From: Acidimicrobiia bacterium
GTDB taxonomy: Bacteria; Acidobacteriota; Vicinamibacteria; Vicinamibacterales; CAVVIG01
NCBI GenBank assembly: GCA_016871175.1
Contig: VFZL01000023.1
Location: 1-64,000, forward strand
DNA length: 64,000 nucleotides
Direction of reading: 5' to 3'
Part shown: piece by piece, positions 28,794-37,606 of the stretch
Position numbering within the stretch: position 1 is the first letter of the stretch
Layout: each line of letters opens with the position of its first letter
Made by a program: the position numbers and the translations under genes
Notes under the pieces: model-generated
Told to the model about the DNA's origin: nothing
Database searches by the model: none
The model's input: the letters and a program-made list of their open reading frames with translations, nothing else

Positions 28794-29624
28794 TTAAAGA
28801 AGGAGGACCCTGGTGCCCCGCACCTTCTGGCTGCTCAGGGCGGACAGGAAGTTGGGCACGAGCCGGTCCATCAGCTCGAAGTACGACGAGAGCGCAGGCG
28901 TATTCTGCTGCGCGTTGTAAAGCACCTCTTCCCGATAGCTCTCCGAGTGTATCGTGGCGCCGGTGCGACCGTCGATGAAAACGAACTTCGGACGGAGGAT
29001 GAAGCCCTTGCGCTCGAGGAAGGTGCGGACCGGGGCGACCCTCCGACGTCCGAAGGAGTCGTATTGCTCGACGTCACGATTGACGAAGCCCGACCTTGTG
29101 TGCGGCGTGAAGAGCACCGTGCCGGTGACAATGAGCGGATTCTGGTACTCCTCGCCGATGCGCCTCCAGTAGGCGGTGTTCGCAAAGAGCCGTTCGTACG
29201 GCTCGAGATCCTTTTCCTCACGAATCCGCTCGGGCAGCGCCATCGGACCGCTGCTGTCCCCCGCACTGAGGTTGCCGGCGGCGTCGCCTGACGCGGCTTT
29301 CTGCTGATCCTGCGCGATCGTCACAAGCGGCATCGCATCGGCGTCGAGCACGCGAAACGAGGACTTGGACCGAAGCTGGCTCCGGAGGAGCCGGACGGTC
29401 TCTTGGTTGGCGTCGACATCCTCGGATCCACCTGCGACGAAGCCCGCGATCAGCACCCGCTGGAACGCTGACACGTCCAGCTTCGCTTGAATCGGCGTCT
29501 CGAGCGGCACTTCGACGAGCATCGTACCGCACGCCACCACGCCCAGCGCCGTGATGGCCAGGAGCGCCGCCAGGGTTGGCCGCGCGCTAGTTGTTCTTGT
29601 CTTTCTTGGCTCCGGCGCGATCAT
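28794..29624 (-). CDS. Hypothetical lipoprotein
   Basis: From ATG 29624 this encodes 276 residues with a basic N-terminus (PEPRKTRTTSARP), a hydrophobic stretch LAALLAITALGVVAC and a Cys acylation site. The mature part (LETPIQAKLDVSAFQRVLIAGF, RERIREEKDLEPYERLFANT-like region, VTGTVLFTPHTRSGF, VFIDGRTGATIHSESYREEV) resembles a conserved acidobacterial lipoprotein that I cannot name. The start lies 38 bp inside the preceding TPR gene in another frame, implying translational coupling. Confidence 0.65.
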   Translation of the reverse strand: MIAPEPRKTRTTSARPTLAALLAITALGVVACGTMLVEVPLETPIQAKLDVSAFQRVLIAGFVAGGSEDVDANQETVRLLRSQLRSKSSFRVLDADAMPLVTIAQDQQKAASGDAAGNLSAGDSSGPMALPERIREEKDLEPYERLFANTAYWRRIGEEYQNPLIVTGTVLFTPHTRSGFVNRDVEQYDSFGRRRVAPVRTFLERKGFILRPKFVFIDGRTGATIHSESYREEVLYNAQQNTPALSSYFELMDRLVPNFLSALSSQKVRGTRVLLL

Positions 29625-29949
29625 TGATTTCCTTGAAGAGGTCGTAATTCTGGCGAATCTGGATGTTCTGAGGTTCGAGCGCCAACGCCTTCTCGTACGC
29701 CTGTCGAGCCTGGTCGAGTTGCCCTTCGTGTTCGTACGCCACCCCCAAGTTGTTGTAGGCGGCGGCATAGGTCGGGTCGAGCTTCACCGCGCGTTGCCAT
29801 CGGTAGATAGCCTCGCGCCACAATCCGCGCTGGGCCACCTCGATGCCGAATTGCGCCTCGCCTTTCGCGGACTCTCGTGCATCGGCCCCTACGGGGACGG
29901 CACAGGCCAACAGAATCGCGAGCAACGGCAACGCTCGACGCCACTTCAT
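29587..29949 (-). CDS. Exported TPR-repeat protein
   Basis: A 120-residue protein with signal peptide (RRALPLLAILLACAVPVGADA) and about two TPR units: AIYRWQRAVKLDPTYAAAYNNLGVAYEHEGQLDQARQ is split across two helical repeats, followed by AYEKALALEPQN. It likely acts as a periplasmic protein-interaction adaptor for the overlapping lipoprotein gene. ATG 29949 is chosen over TTG 29955. Confidence 0.75.
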   Translation of the reverse strand: MKWRRALPLLAILLACAVPVGADARESAKGEAQFGIEVAQRGLWREAIYRWQRAVKLDPTYAAAYNNLGVAYEHEGQLDQARQAYEKALALEPQNIQIRQNYDLFKEINDRAGAKKDKNN

Positions 29950-29966
29950 TAACAAAACCCCACCCT

Positions 29967-29996
29967 ACTATAGCGACCGGCCAACGACCACTGCAA
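29967..29996 (-). promoter_or_regulatory. Candidate promoter of the TPR/lipoprotein pair
   Basis: Minus-strand TTGCAG (29996-29991) and TATAGT (29972-29967) with an 18-bp spacer lie just upstream of ATG 29949. The -10 is good, the -35 weak. Confidence 0.4.
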
Positions 29997-30139
29997 GCGA
30001 TTTGCGGCCACCGTGATGCAACTCAGCAAGGCGTGTACCAGCGGCCTCGCCCGGCTAGCGGGCCGTCACCGCGCGTCCGGCGCAGTCTCCTTGCGTGCCC
30101 GGACGATGGTGTCACTCACAGCGGACATCGCCGCTCCCG

Positions 30140-30145
30140 TATAAT
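30140..30145 (+). promoter_or_regulatory. Possible -10 element upstream of dprA
   Basis: A perfect TATAAT lies 91 bp upstream of the dprA ATG, within a 287-bp gap that otherwise shows no gene. No convincing -35 is at the expected spacing. Confidence 0.35.
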
Positions 30146-30236
30146 GTCCCTTGGAGGTCGGGCCTCGCCCTCAGCGGCGGCATCGACCCGGTCTGCGCAG
30201 ACGGACGCGGCCGCCCGCAACCAGATTGGAGCGGCC

Positions 30237-31304
30237 ATGGCCTCCCGCCTCGATTTCGTCGCCCTCGCTCTCACACCATTCAGTTGGCGCCGTTCGATCG
30301 GCGCCCGGCTGCGCGCCGGCGAGTCGCCCGCGGCGCTCATCCGGGCGATTGCTCCGGATACCCCAGCCGCTCGCAAGACGCTCGAACAGCTGACGGGGGT
30401 TGCACGCGCGGCGCTCGAGCGCAGCCAAGGGTCCGCCATCGAGGTCGTGGACTGGAGCGACGTCGATTACCCGCCGCTGCTCGCCGCGATCGACGATCCG
30501 CCGCCCGTGCTCTGGTTGCGTGGCGATCGATCGGCGCTGCGCGGGCCGACGGTGGCCATCGTCGGCGCACGCTCCGGCAGCCCGTACGCCTTGACCGTCG
30601 CTGAAAGACTGGCCGCAAGCCTGGCGGGCCGTGGCGTCGTCGTCGTGAGCGGTCTCGCGCGAGGGGTTGACTCGGCGGCGCATCAGGGAGCGCTGAATGG
30701 CGAGGGTCAGACATTGGCCGTGCTGGGATGCGGCGTTGATGTCACCTACCCACCCGAGCATCGGACGCTCGCGAAGTCGGTGATCGATCGGCGCGGATGC
30801 GCGCTCGTCAGCGAGCTCGCGCCCGGCACCAAACCGCTCCACTGGTTCTTTCCTCTGAGGAACCGGATCATCAGTGGACTCAGCCGAGCGGTTGTCATCG
30901 TTGAAGCCGGCGAGAAGAGCGGATCGCTCATCACCGCACGACTCGCGCTGGAACAAGGACGTGATGTGATGGCGGTGCCGGGCAACGTGCTTGGTGGCCG
31001 CAACCAGGGCGGGCATGCGCTCATCCGGGATGGGGCTCGGATTGTCGAGTCTGCCGACGACATCCTGGAGGAGCTCCGTGGCTGCGCGTCGGCGGGTCTA
31101 GAGCCGGTTCGGCCAGGCGAGGCCCCGTTCCGGACGCCCCCCGACCCGATCCTGGCCGCGCTGCCTGAGGGAGAAGCCCTGGATTTGGACCATCTTGCGG
31201 CCGAAACCGGGCTGTCGACAAAGCGGCTCTTGACGACGCTTCTCACGCTGGAGTTGGCCGGTCGCGTGCGGCGCGTTGGGGGCGGTCTGTTCGTCCGGAC
31301 TTGA
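30237..31304 (+). CDS. dprA: DNA-processing protein DprA
   Basis: A 355-residue DprA/Smf protein that loads RecA on incoming single-stranded DNA during transformation. The Rossmann-like core shows TVAIVGARSGSPYAL, VVVVSGLARGVDSAAHQGAL, VLGCGVDVTYPPEH and SELAPGTKPLHWFFPLRNRIISGLS split over conserved blocks, with the C-terminal winged-helix DML1 domain (ILAALPEGEALDLDHLAAET, LLTLELAGRVRRVGGGLFVR). ATG 30237 fits the family start. It precedes topA, the usual neighbour. Confidence 0.95.
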   Translation: MASRLDFVALALTPFSWRRSIGARLRAGESPAALIRAIAPDTPAARKTLEQLTGVARAALERSQGSAIEVVDWSDVDYPPLLAAIDDPPPVLWLRGDRSALRGPTVAIVGARSGSPYALTVAERLAASLAGRGVVVVSGLARGVDSAAHQGALNGEGQTLAVLGCGVDVTYPPEHRTLAKSVIDRRGCALVSELAPGTKPLHWFFPLRNRIISGLSRAVVIVEAGEKSGSLITARLALEQGRDVMAVPGNVLGGRNQGGHALIRDGARIVESADDILEELRGCASAGLEPVRPGEAPFRTPPDPILAALPEGEALDLDHLAAETGLSTKRLLTTLLTLELAGRVRRVGGGLFVRT

Positions 31305-31353
31305 CCGTTCGTGCTAGGGTCTAGAGAAAACGAAGGAGGGTGAGAGCACCTCG

Positions 31354-33801
31354 ATGGCAAAGACACTGGTCGTGGTCGAGTCGCCGGCGAAGGCGAAGAC
31401 CATCAACAGATATCTGGGACGCGACTACAAAGTCGTGGCGTCGATGGGGCACATCCGCGACCTCCCGAAGAGCACGCTGGGGGTTGACATCGACAACGGC
31501 TTCGTCGAGCGGTACGAATCGCTCGAGTCCCGGAAGAAAGTCATCAAGGAGCTCAGGGACGCCGCCAAGGACGCGACCGACATCTACATTGCGACCGACC
31601 CCGACCGTGAGGGAGAGGCGATTGGGTGGCACCTCAAGGAAGAGCTCGAGACCAAGAAGCGCAAGATCTATCGACTGACGTTCAACGAGATCACCAAGAA
31701 GGCGGTTGAGGACGCCCTGAAGCACCCTCGAAGCATCGACTTCAAGATGGTTGCAGCGCAGCGGGCGCGCCGAGTGCTCGATCGGTTGGTCGGCTACAAG
31801 ATCAGCCCGCTCCTGTGGGACAAAGTGCGGCGCGGCCTGAGTGCCGGTCGCGTGCAATCGGTGGCGCTCAAGCTCGTCTGTGATCGAGAGCGTGAGATCG
31901 GGAAGTTCGTTCCCGAAGAGTACTGGAACATCTTCGCTCGCCTCGCGGGTCGCGTAGCGCCAGAGTTCGAGGCCAAGCTGCTCAAGCAGCAGGGTGAAAA
32001 GGTCCGCGTCACCTCGGGTGACCAGTCCTCGGCCATCGTGGCCGATCTGGAACGAGCCGCCTGGACCGTGGCCTCGGTCACCACGAAGGAGCGGAAGCGC
32101 CACGCGGCGCCCCCATTCATCACGTCCAAGCTCCAGCAGGCCGCTCGGTTTCCTGTCAAGAAGACCATGATGCTGGCGCAGCAGCTGTACGAAGGGATCG
32201 AGCTGCCTGGCCTCGGCGTCGACGGGCCAGTGGGACTCATTACCTACATGCGCACCGACTCGGTCCGTGTGTCCGACGACGCGCTCACCGGCGTGAGAGC
32301 GCACATCACGAAGACATTCGGGGCGGAGTATCTGCCGGAGAAGCCCAACTTCTTCAAGGCGAAGGCCGACGCACAGGATGCCCACGAAGCCATCCGCCCC
32401 ACATCGATGCAATATGACCCCGAAACGGTGAGGCCGTACCTCTCCCCGGATCAGTATTCGCTGTATCGCTTGATCTGGAATCGGTTCGTCGCCTCACAGA
32501 TGCCCCCGGCCACGTTCGACGAGACGACCGTGGACATCGCCGCGGGTGAGCGCTACATCTTCCGCGCAAAGGGGACTGTGCCGAAGTTTGCCGGGTGGAT
32601 GGTCACCTACGGCTTGCAGCCGGGCGAGCCTACGGAGTCGGAGAAGACAGACAAGGCCGACAAAGGCGATGACGACGACGTGGACTCAGGGGTGCTGCCG
32701 CCCCTGTGCGAGGGCGAGCGCCTCGAGCTGAAGCTGCTGCGGCCGGAACAGAAATTCACACAGCCACCGCCGCGGTTCACCGAAGCCACCCTGGTCAAGG
32801 AGCTGGAAGAGAACGGCATCGGTCGGCCGAGCACGTACGCGTCGATCATCGCGGTGCTGCAGGACCGCGACTACGTGAACAAGGTCGAGGGCCGATTCAA
32901 GCCCACGGCGATGGGTGTGCTCATCAGCGATCTGTTGACCAAGAGCTTCGAGGACATCATCGATGTCGAGTACACCCGAAGCCTAGAGGAGGACCTCGAC
33001 AAGATCGAGCAAGGGCAAACCGACTACGAGAAGACCCTCAGCGAGTTCTACAGCAAGTTCAAGAAGGACCTCGCCAAGGCCGGGAAGGAGATGCAGAACC
33101 TGAAGGAAGGGATCAAGACCGACGAGGTCTGTGATCGCTGCGGATCTCCGATGTTCATCAAGGTCGGGAAGTTCGGCCCGTTCATGGCGTGCAGCGCCTA
33201 TCCGGAGTGCACGAACACGCGCGAGCTCGAGAAAAACGAGTCGGAGGCGGACAGCGCCGAAGAGGAGATCGAGCCCTGCGAGAACTGCGGCAAGCCGATG
33301 GTGATGAAGCGCGGTCGCTTCGGCCAGTTCCTCGCGTGCTCGGGGTACCCGGAGTGCAAGACCACGCGTAAGTTGATTGCGACCAAGCAGGGCGGCCTGA
33401 AAGCTGCGAAGCCAGATCAGATCCTCGACGAGCTGTGTCCGCGCTGCCAGTCGAACCTCGTGGTCAAGCAGGGCCGCTTCGGCGAGTTCACGGCGTGCAC
33501 GAAGTATCCCGCGTGCAAGTACATCAAGCACAAGACCACCGGCGTGAAGTGCCCGAAGGACGCTGCCAAGGGTGGCGATATCGTCGAGCGGAAGTCGAAA
33601 CGCGGGAAGGTGTTCTTTGGCTGCTCGAACTATCCTGACTGCGACTTCGTCCTCTGGAACCGGCCGTTCCCCGAGGCATGCCCGAAGTGTGGCCATTCGT
33701 TTCTGATTGAGAAGGTCACCAAGAAGCACGGCCGCCAGCTGCTGTGTCATAACGAGGATTGCGACTATTCGCGCCGGGAGGAGTTGTCCGAAACGGCCTA
33801 A
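31354..33801 (+). CDS. topA: DNA topoisomerase I
   Basis: An 815-residue type IA topoisomerase that relaxes negative supercoils. The Toprim domain begins LVVVESPAKAKTINRYLG and contains ATDPDREGEAIGWHL; the catalytic tyrosine is in GLITYMRTDSVR. An acidic linker (KTDKADKGDDDDVD) is inserted near residue 430. Four C-terminal zinc-ribbon units carry CDRCGSPM, CENCGKPM, CPRCQSNL and CPKCGHSF. An AAGGAGGGTGAG ribosome site precedes the ATG. Confidence 0.96.
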   Translation: MAKTLVVVESPAKAKTINRYLGRDYKVVASMGHIRDLPKSTLGVDIDNGFVERYESLESRKKVIKELRDAAKDATDIYIATDPDREGEAIGWHLKEELETKKRKIYRLTFNEITKKAVEDALKHPRSIDFKMVAAQRARRVLDRLVGYKISPLLWDKVRRGLSAGRVQSVALKLVCDREREIGKFVPEEYWNIFARLAGRVAPEFEAKLLKQQGEKVRVTSGDQSSAIVADLERAAWTVASVTTKERKRHAAPPFITSKLQQAARFPVKKTMMLAQQLYEGIELPGLGVDGPVGLITYMRTDSVRVSDDALTGVRAHITKTFGAEYLPEKPNFFKAKADAQDAHEAIRPTSMQYDPETVRPYLSPDQYSLYRLIWNRFVASQMPPATFDETTVDIAAGERYIFRAKGTVPKFAGWMVTYGLQPGEPTESEKTDKADKGDDDDVDSGVLPPLCEGERLELKLLRPEQKFTQPPPRFTEATLVKELEENGIGRPSTYASIIAVLQDRDYVNKVEGRFKPTAMGVLISDLLTKSFEDIIDVEYTRSLEEDLDKIEQGQTDYEKTLSEFYSKFKKDLAKAGKEMQNLKEGIKTDEVCDRCGSPMFIKVGKFGPFMACSAYPECTNTRELEKNESEADSAEEEIEPCENCGKPMVMKRGRFGQFLACSGYPECKTTRKLIATKQGGLKAAKPDQILDELCPRCQSNLVVKQGRFGEFTACTKYPACKYIKHKTTGVKCPKDAAKGGDIVERKSKRGKVFFGCSNYPDCDFVLWNRPFPEACPKCGHSFLIEKVTKKHGRQLLCHNEDCDYSRREELSETA

Positions 33802-33867
33802 TCGCGTCTGAGAGTGGTTGAGGGACAAGACGGTCTTCGGCGCAGGTCGCGAACTCTTGAACCCACG

Positions 33868-35283
33868 ATGATCACGATTGTCGGCGCGGGACTGGCCGGG
33901 AGCGAAGCAGCGTGGCAGATCGCCTCGCTCGGGATCGACGTGACGCTGTACGAGATGCGACCGCAGCGGGCCACGGCGGTTCACAAGACGGCTGACTGCG
34001 CCGAGCTGGTCTGCAGCAACTCGTTTCGCGGCGACAAGCTCGACAACGCGGTCGGTTTGCTGAAAGAGGAGATGCGGCGGCTCGGCTCACTCATCATGCG
34101 CGTCGCTGATGGCTGCCGCGTGCCAGCCGGCGCCGCGCTGGCCGTGGACCGGGAGCGGTTCTCGCGCAGCGTCACCGACGCGCTCACCTCGCATCCGCGC
34201 ATCACCATCGTTCGAGACGAGGTCACGACGATCCCAGCATCCAGCCGGCTTGCGCCCGTGATCCTTGCAACCGGTCCGCTGACGTCCGACGCGCTGGCGG
34301 CCGATCTTCTCCGCCTCGTTGGCGGCGGGCATCTGGCGTTCTACGACGCGATTAGCCCCATCGTGCTGGCCGAGTCCATCGACCGCTCCAAGGTCTTCCG
34401 CGCGTCACGGTGGGATCGCAGCCTGCGCGGGGCTGGGTCACGGACTGTCGGCCGCGACGCTCCCGGTAACGGGACGATCTGCGGGGCCGATGATAGCGCG
34501 GGCGACTACTTGAATTGTCCGTTCACCCGCGAGGAGTACGAGCGATTCTACGAAGCGCTGACGCACGCCGAGTCGGCGACCGTTCACGACTTCGACAGGG
34601 AAAAGTTCTTTGAAGGGTGTCTGCCGCTTGAAGTGATGGCCCACCGCGGCGTGGACACTCTGCGGTTCGGTCCCATGAAGCCGGTTGGCCTCGTGAATCC
34701 CGCAACCGGGTGCGAAGCGTACGCCATCGTGCAGCTGCGCCAGGACGACCTCGCCGGGGATCACTACAGCTTGGTCGGGTTCCAGACGCAGCTCAAATGG
34801 GGAGAGCAGTCACGCGTGCTGCGCATGATTCCGGGCCTCGAGCAGGCAGAGTTCGTCCGCTTCGGCATGGTGCACCGGAACACGTACGTCAATGGTCCAC
34901 GCGTGCTCGACGACACCTGGCAGGTGCGGGTACGACCCTCGCTCTTTCTGGCGGGGCAGATGTCCGGCGTCGAAGGGTACGTCGAGTCCGCGGCGTCGGG
35001 TCTCCTGGCGGGATTGAACGCCGCCGCGCTCACCTCCGACCGTCCGGTCATCTCACCGCCCCGCACCACCGCGATCGGGGCTCTCGCGTACTACGTGTCG
35101 CACGCGAATCCGGCGCACTACGATCCGACCAACATCACCTTCGGCATCATGGCGCCGCTCGAGAAGCCGCCTCGCGGTAAGCAGCAACGTGGCGTCGCTC
35201 ACTCCGAGCGGGCGCTGGTTGCGTTGGACGAGTGGATATCGGAGCGGCGGCGTGCATGGACGGAGGCGACGGCGCCCTCATGA
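33868..35283 (+). CDS. trmFO: tRNA (uracil-54-C5) methyltransferase, folate/FAD-dependent
   Basis: TrmFO uses methylenetetrahydrofolate and FADH2 to make ribothymidine 54 in tRNA. The N-terminal FAD fold is ITIVGAGLAGSEAAWQIA, followed by AELVCSNSFRGDKLDNAVGLLKEEM in two adjacent blocks, then CPFTREEYERFYEAL, LPLEVMAHRGVDTLRFGPMK-type blocks and SGVEGYVESAASGLLAG. Residues about 180-205 are an extra loop (RGAGSRTVGRDAPGNG) between VFRASR and GDYLNCPF, longer than in relatives I recall. ATG 33868 is used; its stop overlaps xerC as ATGA. Confidence 0.95.
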   Translation: MITIVGAGLAGSEAAWQIASLGIDVTLYEMRPQRATAVHKTADCAELVCSNSFRGDKLDNAVGLLKEEMRRLGSLIMRVADGCRVPAGAALAVDRERFSRSVTDALTSHPRITIVRDEVTTIPASSRLAPVILATGPLTSDALAADLLRLVGGGHLAFYDAISPIVLAESIDRSKVFRASRWDRSLRGAGSRTVGRDAPGNGTICGADDSAGDYLNCPFTREEYERFYEALTHAESATVHDFDREKFFEGCLPLEVMAHRGVDTLRFGPMKPVGLVNPATGCEAYAIVQLRQDDLAGDHYSLVGFQTQLKWGEQSRVLRMIPGLEQAEFVRFGMVHRNTYVNGPRVLDDTWQVRVRPSLFLAGQMSGVEGYVESAASGLLAGLNAAALTSDRPVISPPRTTAIGALAYYVSHANPAHYDPTNITFGIMAPLEKPPRGKQQRGVAHSERALVALDEWISERRRAWTEATAPS

Positions 35284-36251
35284 CCGGCCACCTCACGGAC
35301 TTCCTGCGCTATCTGAGCCTGAACCGCAACCTCTCGCCGAACACGGTCCGCGCCTACGAGAGCGACCTGACGCAGTTCATCGATCACGTGGCGGTGGCCG
35401 CAGGACAGAAGCGCGTGGACCTGACGCCGACGGCCCTCGATCGCGCCGCGCTGCGTGGCTATCTGGCGGAGCTGCACGCGCAGGGGCAGACGCGCGCGAC
35501 CGCGGCCCGCAAGCTCGCAGCTGTGCGGACGTTTCTGCGCTATCTCCGGCGAGAGGCGCTCATCGACAGCGATCCCGGTGCGGTGGTTGCGACGCCCAAG
35601 CCGGAAGTGCGGATGCCGGCCCACCTCAGCGAGGAGGAGATGCTGGCACTGCTTGCGGCCCCATCCGACGAGGACCCGTTGGGGCGGCGCGATCGGGCGA
35701 TCCTGGAACTGTTCTACGCCTCAGGGCTGCGCCTGAGCGAGCTCGTCGGCCTTGGGCTCGAGGACCTGAACCTGTCGGGTCGGATGGTCCGCGTGCTCGG
35801 CAAGGGCGGTAAACAGCGCCTGGTGCCGTTCAATCACAGCACCCAGACCGCGCTGCGCGCGTGGCTGAACGATCGCGAGCGGCTCAGGCGCGGCGCGGTT
35901 CGCCCGACTCTCCCTCCGCGCACCGGTCGACGACAACCCGAACCGCTGTTTGTGAACTACCGCGGCACTCGATTGAGTAGTCGGAGCATCGATCGCCTCG
36001 TGCGGCGCTACGTCGCGCACTGCGCAGAGCGTGCCGGCATCAGTCCGCACGCGCTTCGTCACTCGTTCGCGACCCATCTCCTACAGCGCGGCGCCGATCT
36101 GCGCGCGATTCAAGAGCTGCTCGGCCACGCGCGGCTCAGCACCACACAGCGTTACACGCACGTCAACGCGACGCAGCTGCTCGATGTCTACCGGAAGGCT
36201 CATCCTCGCGCCATGCGGCGCGGGAATGAGGCTTCTGAGAAGCGCCGGTAG
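35280..36251 (+). CDS. xerC: Tyrosine recombinase XerC-like
   Basis: A 323-residue tyrosine recombinase for chromosome-dimer resolution. The N-terminal SAM-like domain (TDFLRYLSLNRNLSPNTVRAYESDL region) precedes the catalytic domain with R in SGLRLSELVGL, K in GKGGKQRLVPF, HALRHSFATHLL, LGHARLSTTQRYTHV and the nucleophile tyrosine in the latter. An insert after RLRRGAVRPTLPPRTGRRQ is mildly longer than usual. Its place after trmFO matches CodV/XerC in the conserved operon, so housekeeping rather than phage origin is likely. Confidence 0.93.
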   Translation: MTGHLTDFLRYLSLNRNLSPNTVRAYESDLTQFIDHVAVAAGQKRVDLTPTALDRAALRGYLAELHAQGQTRATAARKLAAVRTFLRYLRREALIDSDPGAVVATPKPEVRMPAHLSEEEMLALLAAPSDEDPLGRRDRAILELFYASGLRLSELVGLGLEDLNLSGRMVRVLGKGGKQRLVPFNHSTQTALRAWLNDRERLRRGAVRPTLPPRTGRRQPEPLFVNYRGTRLSSRSIDRLVRRYVAHCAERAGISPHALRHSFATHLLQRGADLRAIQELLGHARLSTTQRYTHVNATQLLDVYRKAHPRAMRRGNEASEKRR

Positions 36252-36273
36252 GCGGGCTACCTGCCTACCCGCC
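36247..36273. terminator. Bidirectional hairpin between convergent genes
   Basis: GGTAGGC (36247-36253) pairs with GCCTACC (36263-36269), and an overlapping alternative pairs GGCGGG with CCCGCC to 36273. It spans the xerC stop and the gap to the convergent gene ending at 36274. No long T-run follows, so it may be a pause or bidirectional terminator. Confidence 0.5.
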
Positions 36274-37275
36274 TTACTTCGCCCGCCGTTCCTCAGCGCG
36301 AGCGCCGCGAAGGATCCCTTCCATTCCGTAGTTCCCCTCGTGACACGCGTACTCGAACATGAGATTCGTCGTGCGGTGTAGTGCGGATACACCTGACCAG
36401 GGCCTGGTCCAGACCGTCGGATCGGTGACCGTGAACTCGTACGTGATCGTGTCCGGGTCGACCAGCGTGAACCGCTCGACGACATGGAGATTCTCGTCAG
36501 CGGCCCAGTTCCAGCCGTTGAACTGATTCCACGTCAGGCTGTTGAACCCTTCGGTTTCGACGACCAGCGTGTCGCCGTCCCACCGAGCGCGTGACTCACC
36601 GGACCAAGTCCGCTGCGACTCAGGCAGGCGGGCACGAGTGTCGAACGGCGCGATGCGTGCACTGTGGACCATTTCGTTGTGCAGCATGACGTAGTCGCGC
36701 GTCTGCACGATCTGCACGTGCTGGTTGTACCCGACGCCAATCATCGGGGGGCCTGAGTTGTAACCCAGGATGCAGCGCTCCGACGCGTCGCGATCCTCGG
36801 GCCCTTCCGCCAGACGCTTCAAGTGCGCTTGATGCCGCTCCTTCCGGGCCTGCGCGGCCGGCGTCAACGGCGGAAGCTGGCCGTCCGGCGGGTCGACGAT
36901 GAGCGACGTCCGGCGATCTGGCACGACCTTCGTCCCGAACTCATACCAGAACGCGTTGTAGCCGCCCACTTGTCCCGGCGGGGGCGCGTCGTCGATCCGT
37001 GCGCGGTTCTTGGCGGCTTGTTCGAGAAACGCCATGGCCTCTTCGTCCGTGAAGTACGCCTTGTCCTTGAAGGCAGCCGGTCGCTGCAACGGTGTGGCCG
37101 TGGAGTAGTCGAAGACGCCCTGCAGGTCTGGTTTGCCGTCAGGTGCGCGCGGTACCGTCCACGCCTTGGGAGGTCGTTCGCCGCTACCCGCCTGTCCGGA
37201 TAGCAGCGCGGTTGCGCCAAGGAGAATCAAGGTCGCGACGCCGGTGCCAGCCGCTCGGCTGAAGTACTTCACCAT
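36274..37275 (-). CDS. Exported 'DGKPDLQGVF' family protein, function unknown
   Basis: A 333-residue protein with signal peptide (AAGTGVATLILLGATALLSGQAG) and the motif PRAPDGKPDLQGVFDYSTATPL in two parts, typical of a family strongly expanded in Acidobacteria. Conserved later blocks include YNQHVQIVQTRDYVMLHNEM, TWSGESRARWDGDTLVVETEGFN and MFEYACHEGNYGMEGILRGAR. No catalytic signature is known to me. It is convergent with xerC. Confidence 0.7.
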   Translation of the reverse strand: MVKYFSRAAGTGVATLILLGATALLSGQAGSGERPPKAWTVPRAPDGKPDLQGVFDYSTATPLQRPAAFKDKAYFTDEEAMAFLEQAAKNRARIDDAPPPGQVGGYNAFWYEFGTKVVPDRRTSLIVDPPDGQLPPLTPAAQARKERHQAHLKRLAEGPEDRDASERCILGYNSGPPMIGVGYNQHVQIVQTRDYVMLHNEMVHSARIAPFDTRARLPESQRTWSGESRARWDGDTLVVETEGFNSLTWNQFNGWNWAADENLHVVERFTLVDPDTITYEFTVTDPTVWTRPWSGVSALHRTTNLMFEYACHEGNYGMEGILRGARAEERRAK

Positions 37276-37606
37276 GGTTTGCCCCCTGTTCGATCGCTGG
37301 CCCTCACACCCTGGGATGAAATCCGCCGGGCCTCGAGCGGGACGACTGTTGCCATATTTGCAGACAAAGGGTCACCACGGGGTTCGGTCGTCACCGAACG
37401 ACTGAGGTTGCTTGTCGATTCGTTGGCGCACTCTCTCATCGGAGTGTTCCATGCTCCCCGCGCTTCATCGGTGCATAGTCACACAGTCTTGCACGGTTGG
37501 GGAAGCTTCTTGATCGCCTGCAGTGCGGGTCTGGGCCCCAGGCGCCGCGAGAGGCCGGGACGCGGGGAGGCAGGTGAGCCGTCCTGGCCCTCCCTGCCGG
37601 CGGGAA
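37276..37606. other. Intergenic region of 331 bp, no gene seen
   Basis: This lies between the start of the exported-protein gene and the stop of the NtrC-type regulator. Open frames here are short and unconvincing. It holds a perfect inverted repeat at 37382-37399 and a GAAGCTTC palindrome near 37505. No clear sigma-54 site was found. Confidence 0.6.
37382..37399. promoter_or_regulatory. 7-bp inverted repeat upstream of the exported-protein gene
   Basis: GTTCGGT, CGTC, ACCGAAC form a perfect palindrome about 107 bp upstream of the minus-strand start at 37275. It could be an operator or small hairpin; no regulator can be named. Confidence 0.35.

Noticed and set aside
29877-30236. Upstream extension of the dprA frame
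   Set aside because: The added residues are basic and unrelated to DprA, and ATG 30237 fits the family start; the region instead holds a promoter-like TATAAT.
35280-36251. XerC-like gene as the integrase of a mobile element
   Set aside because: It is embedded by ATGA overlap after trmFO in a conserved housekeeping order, with no att-like repeats nearby.
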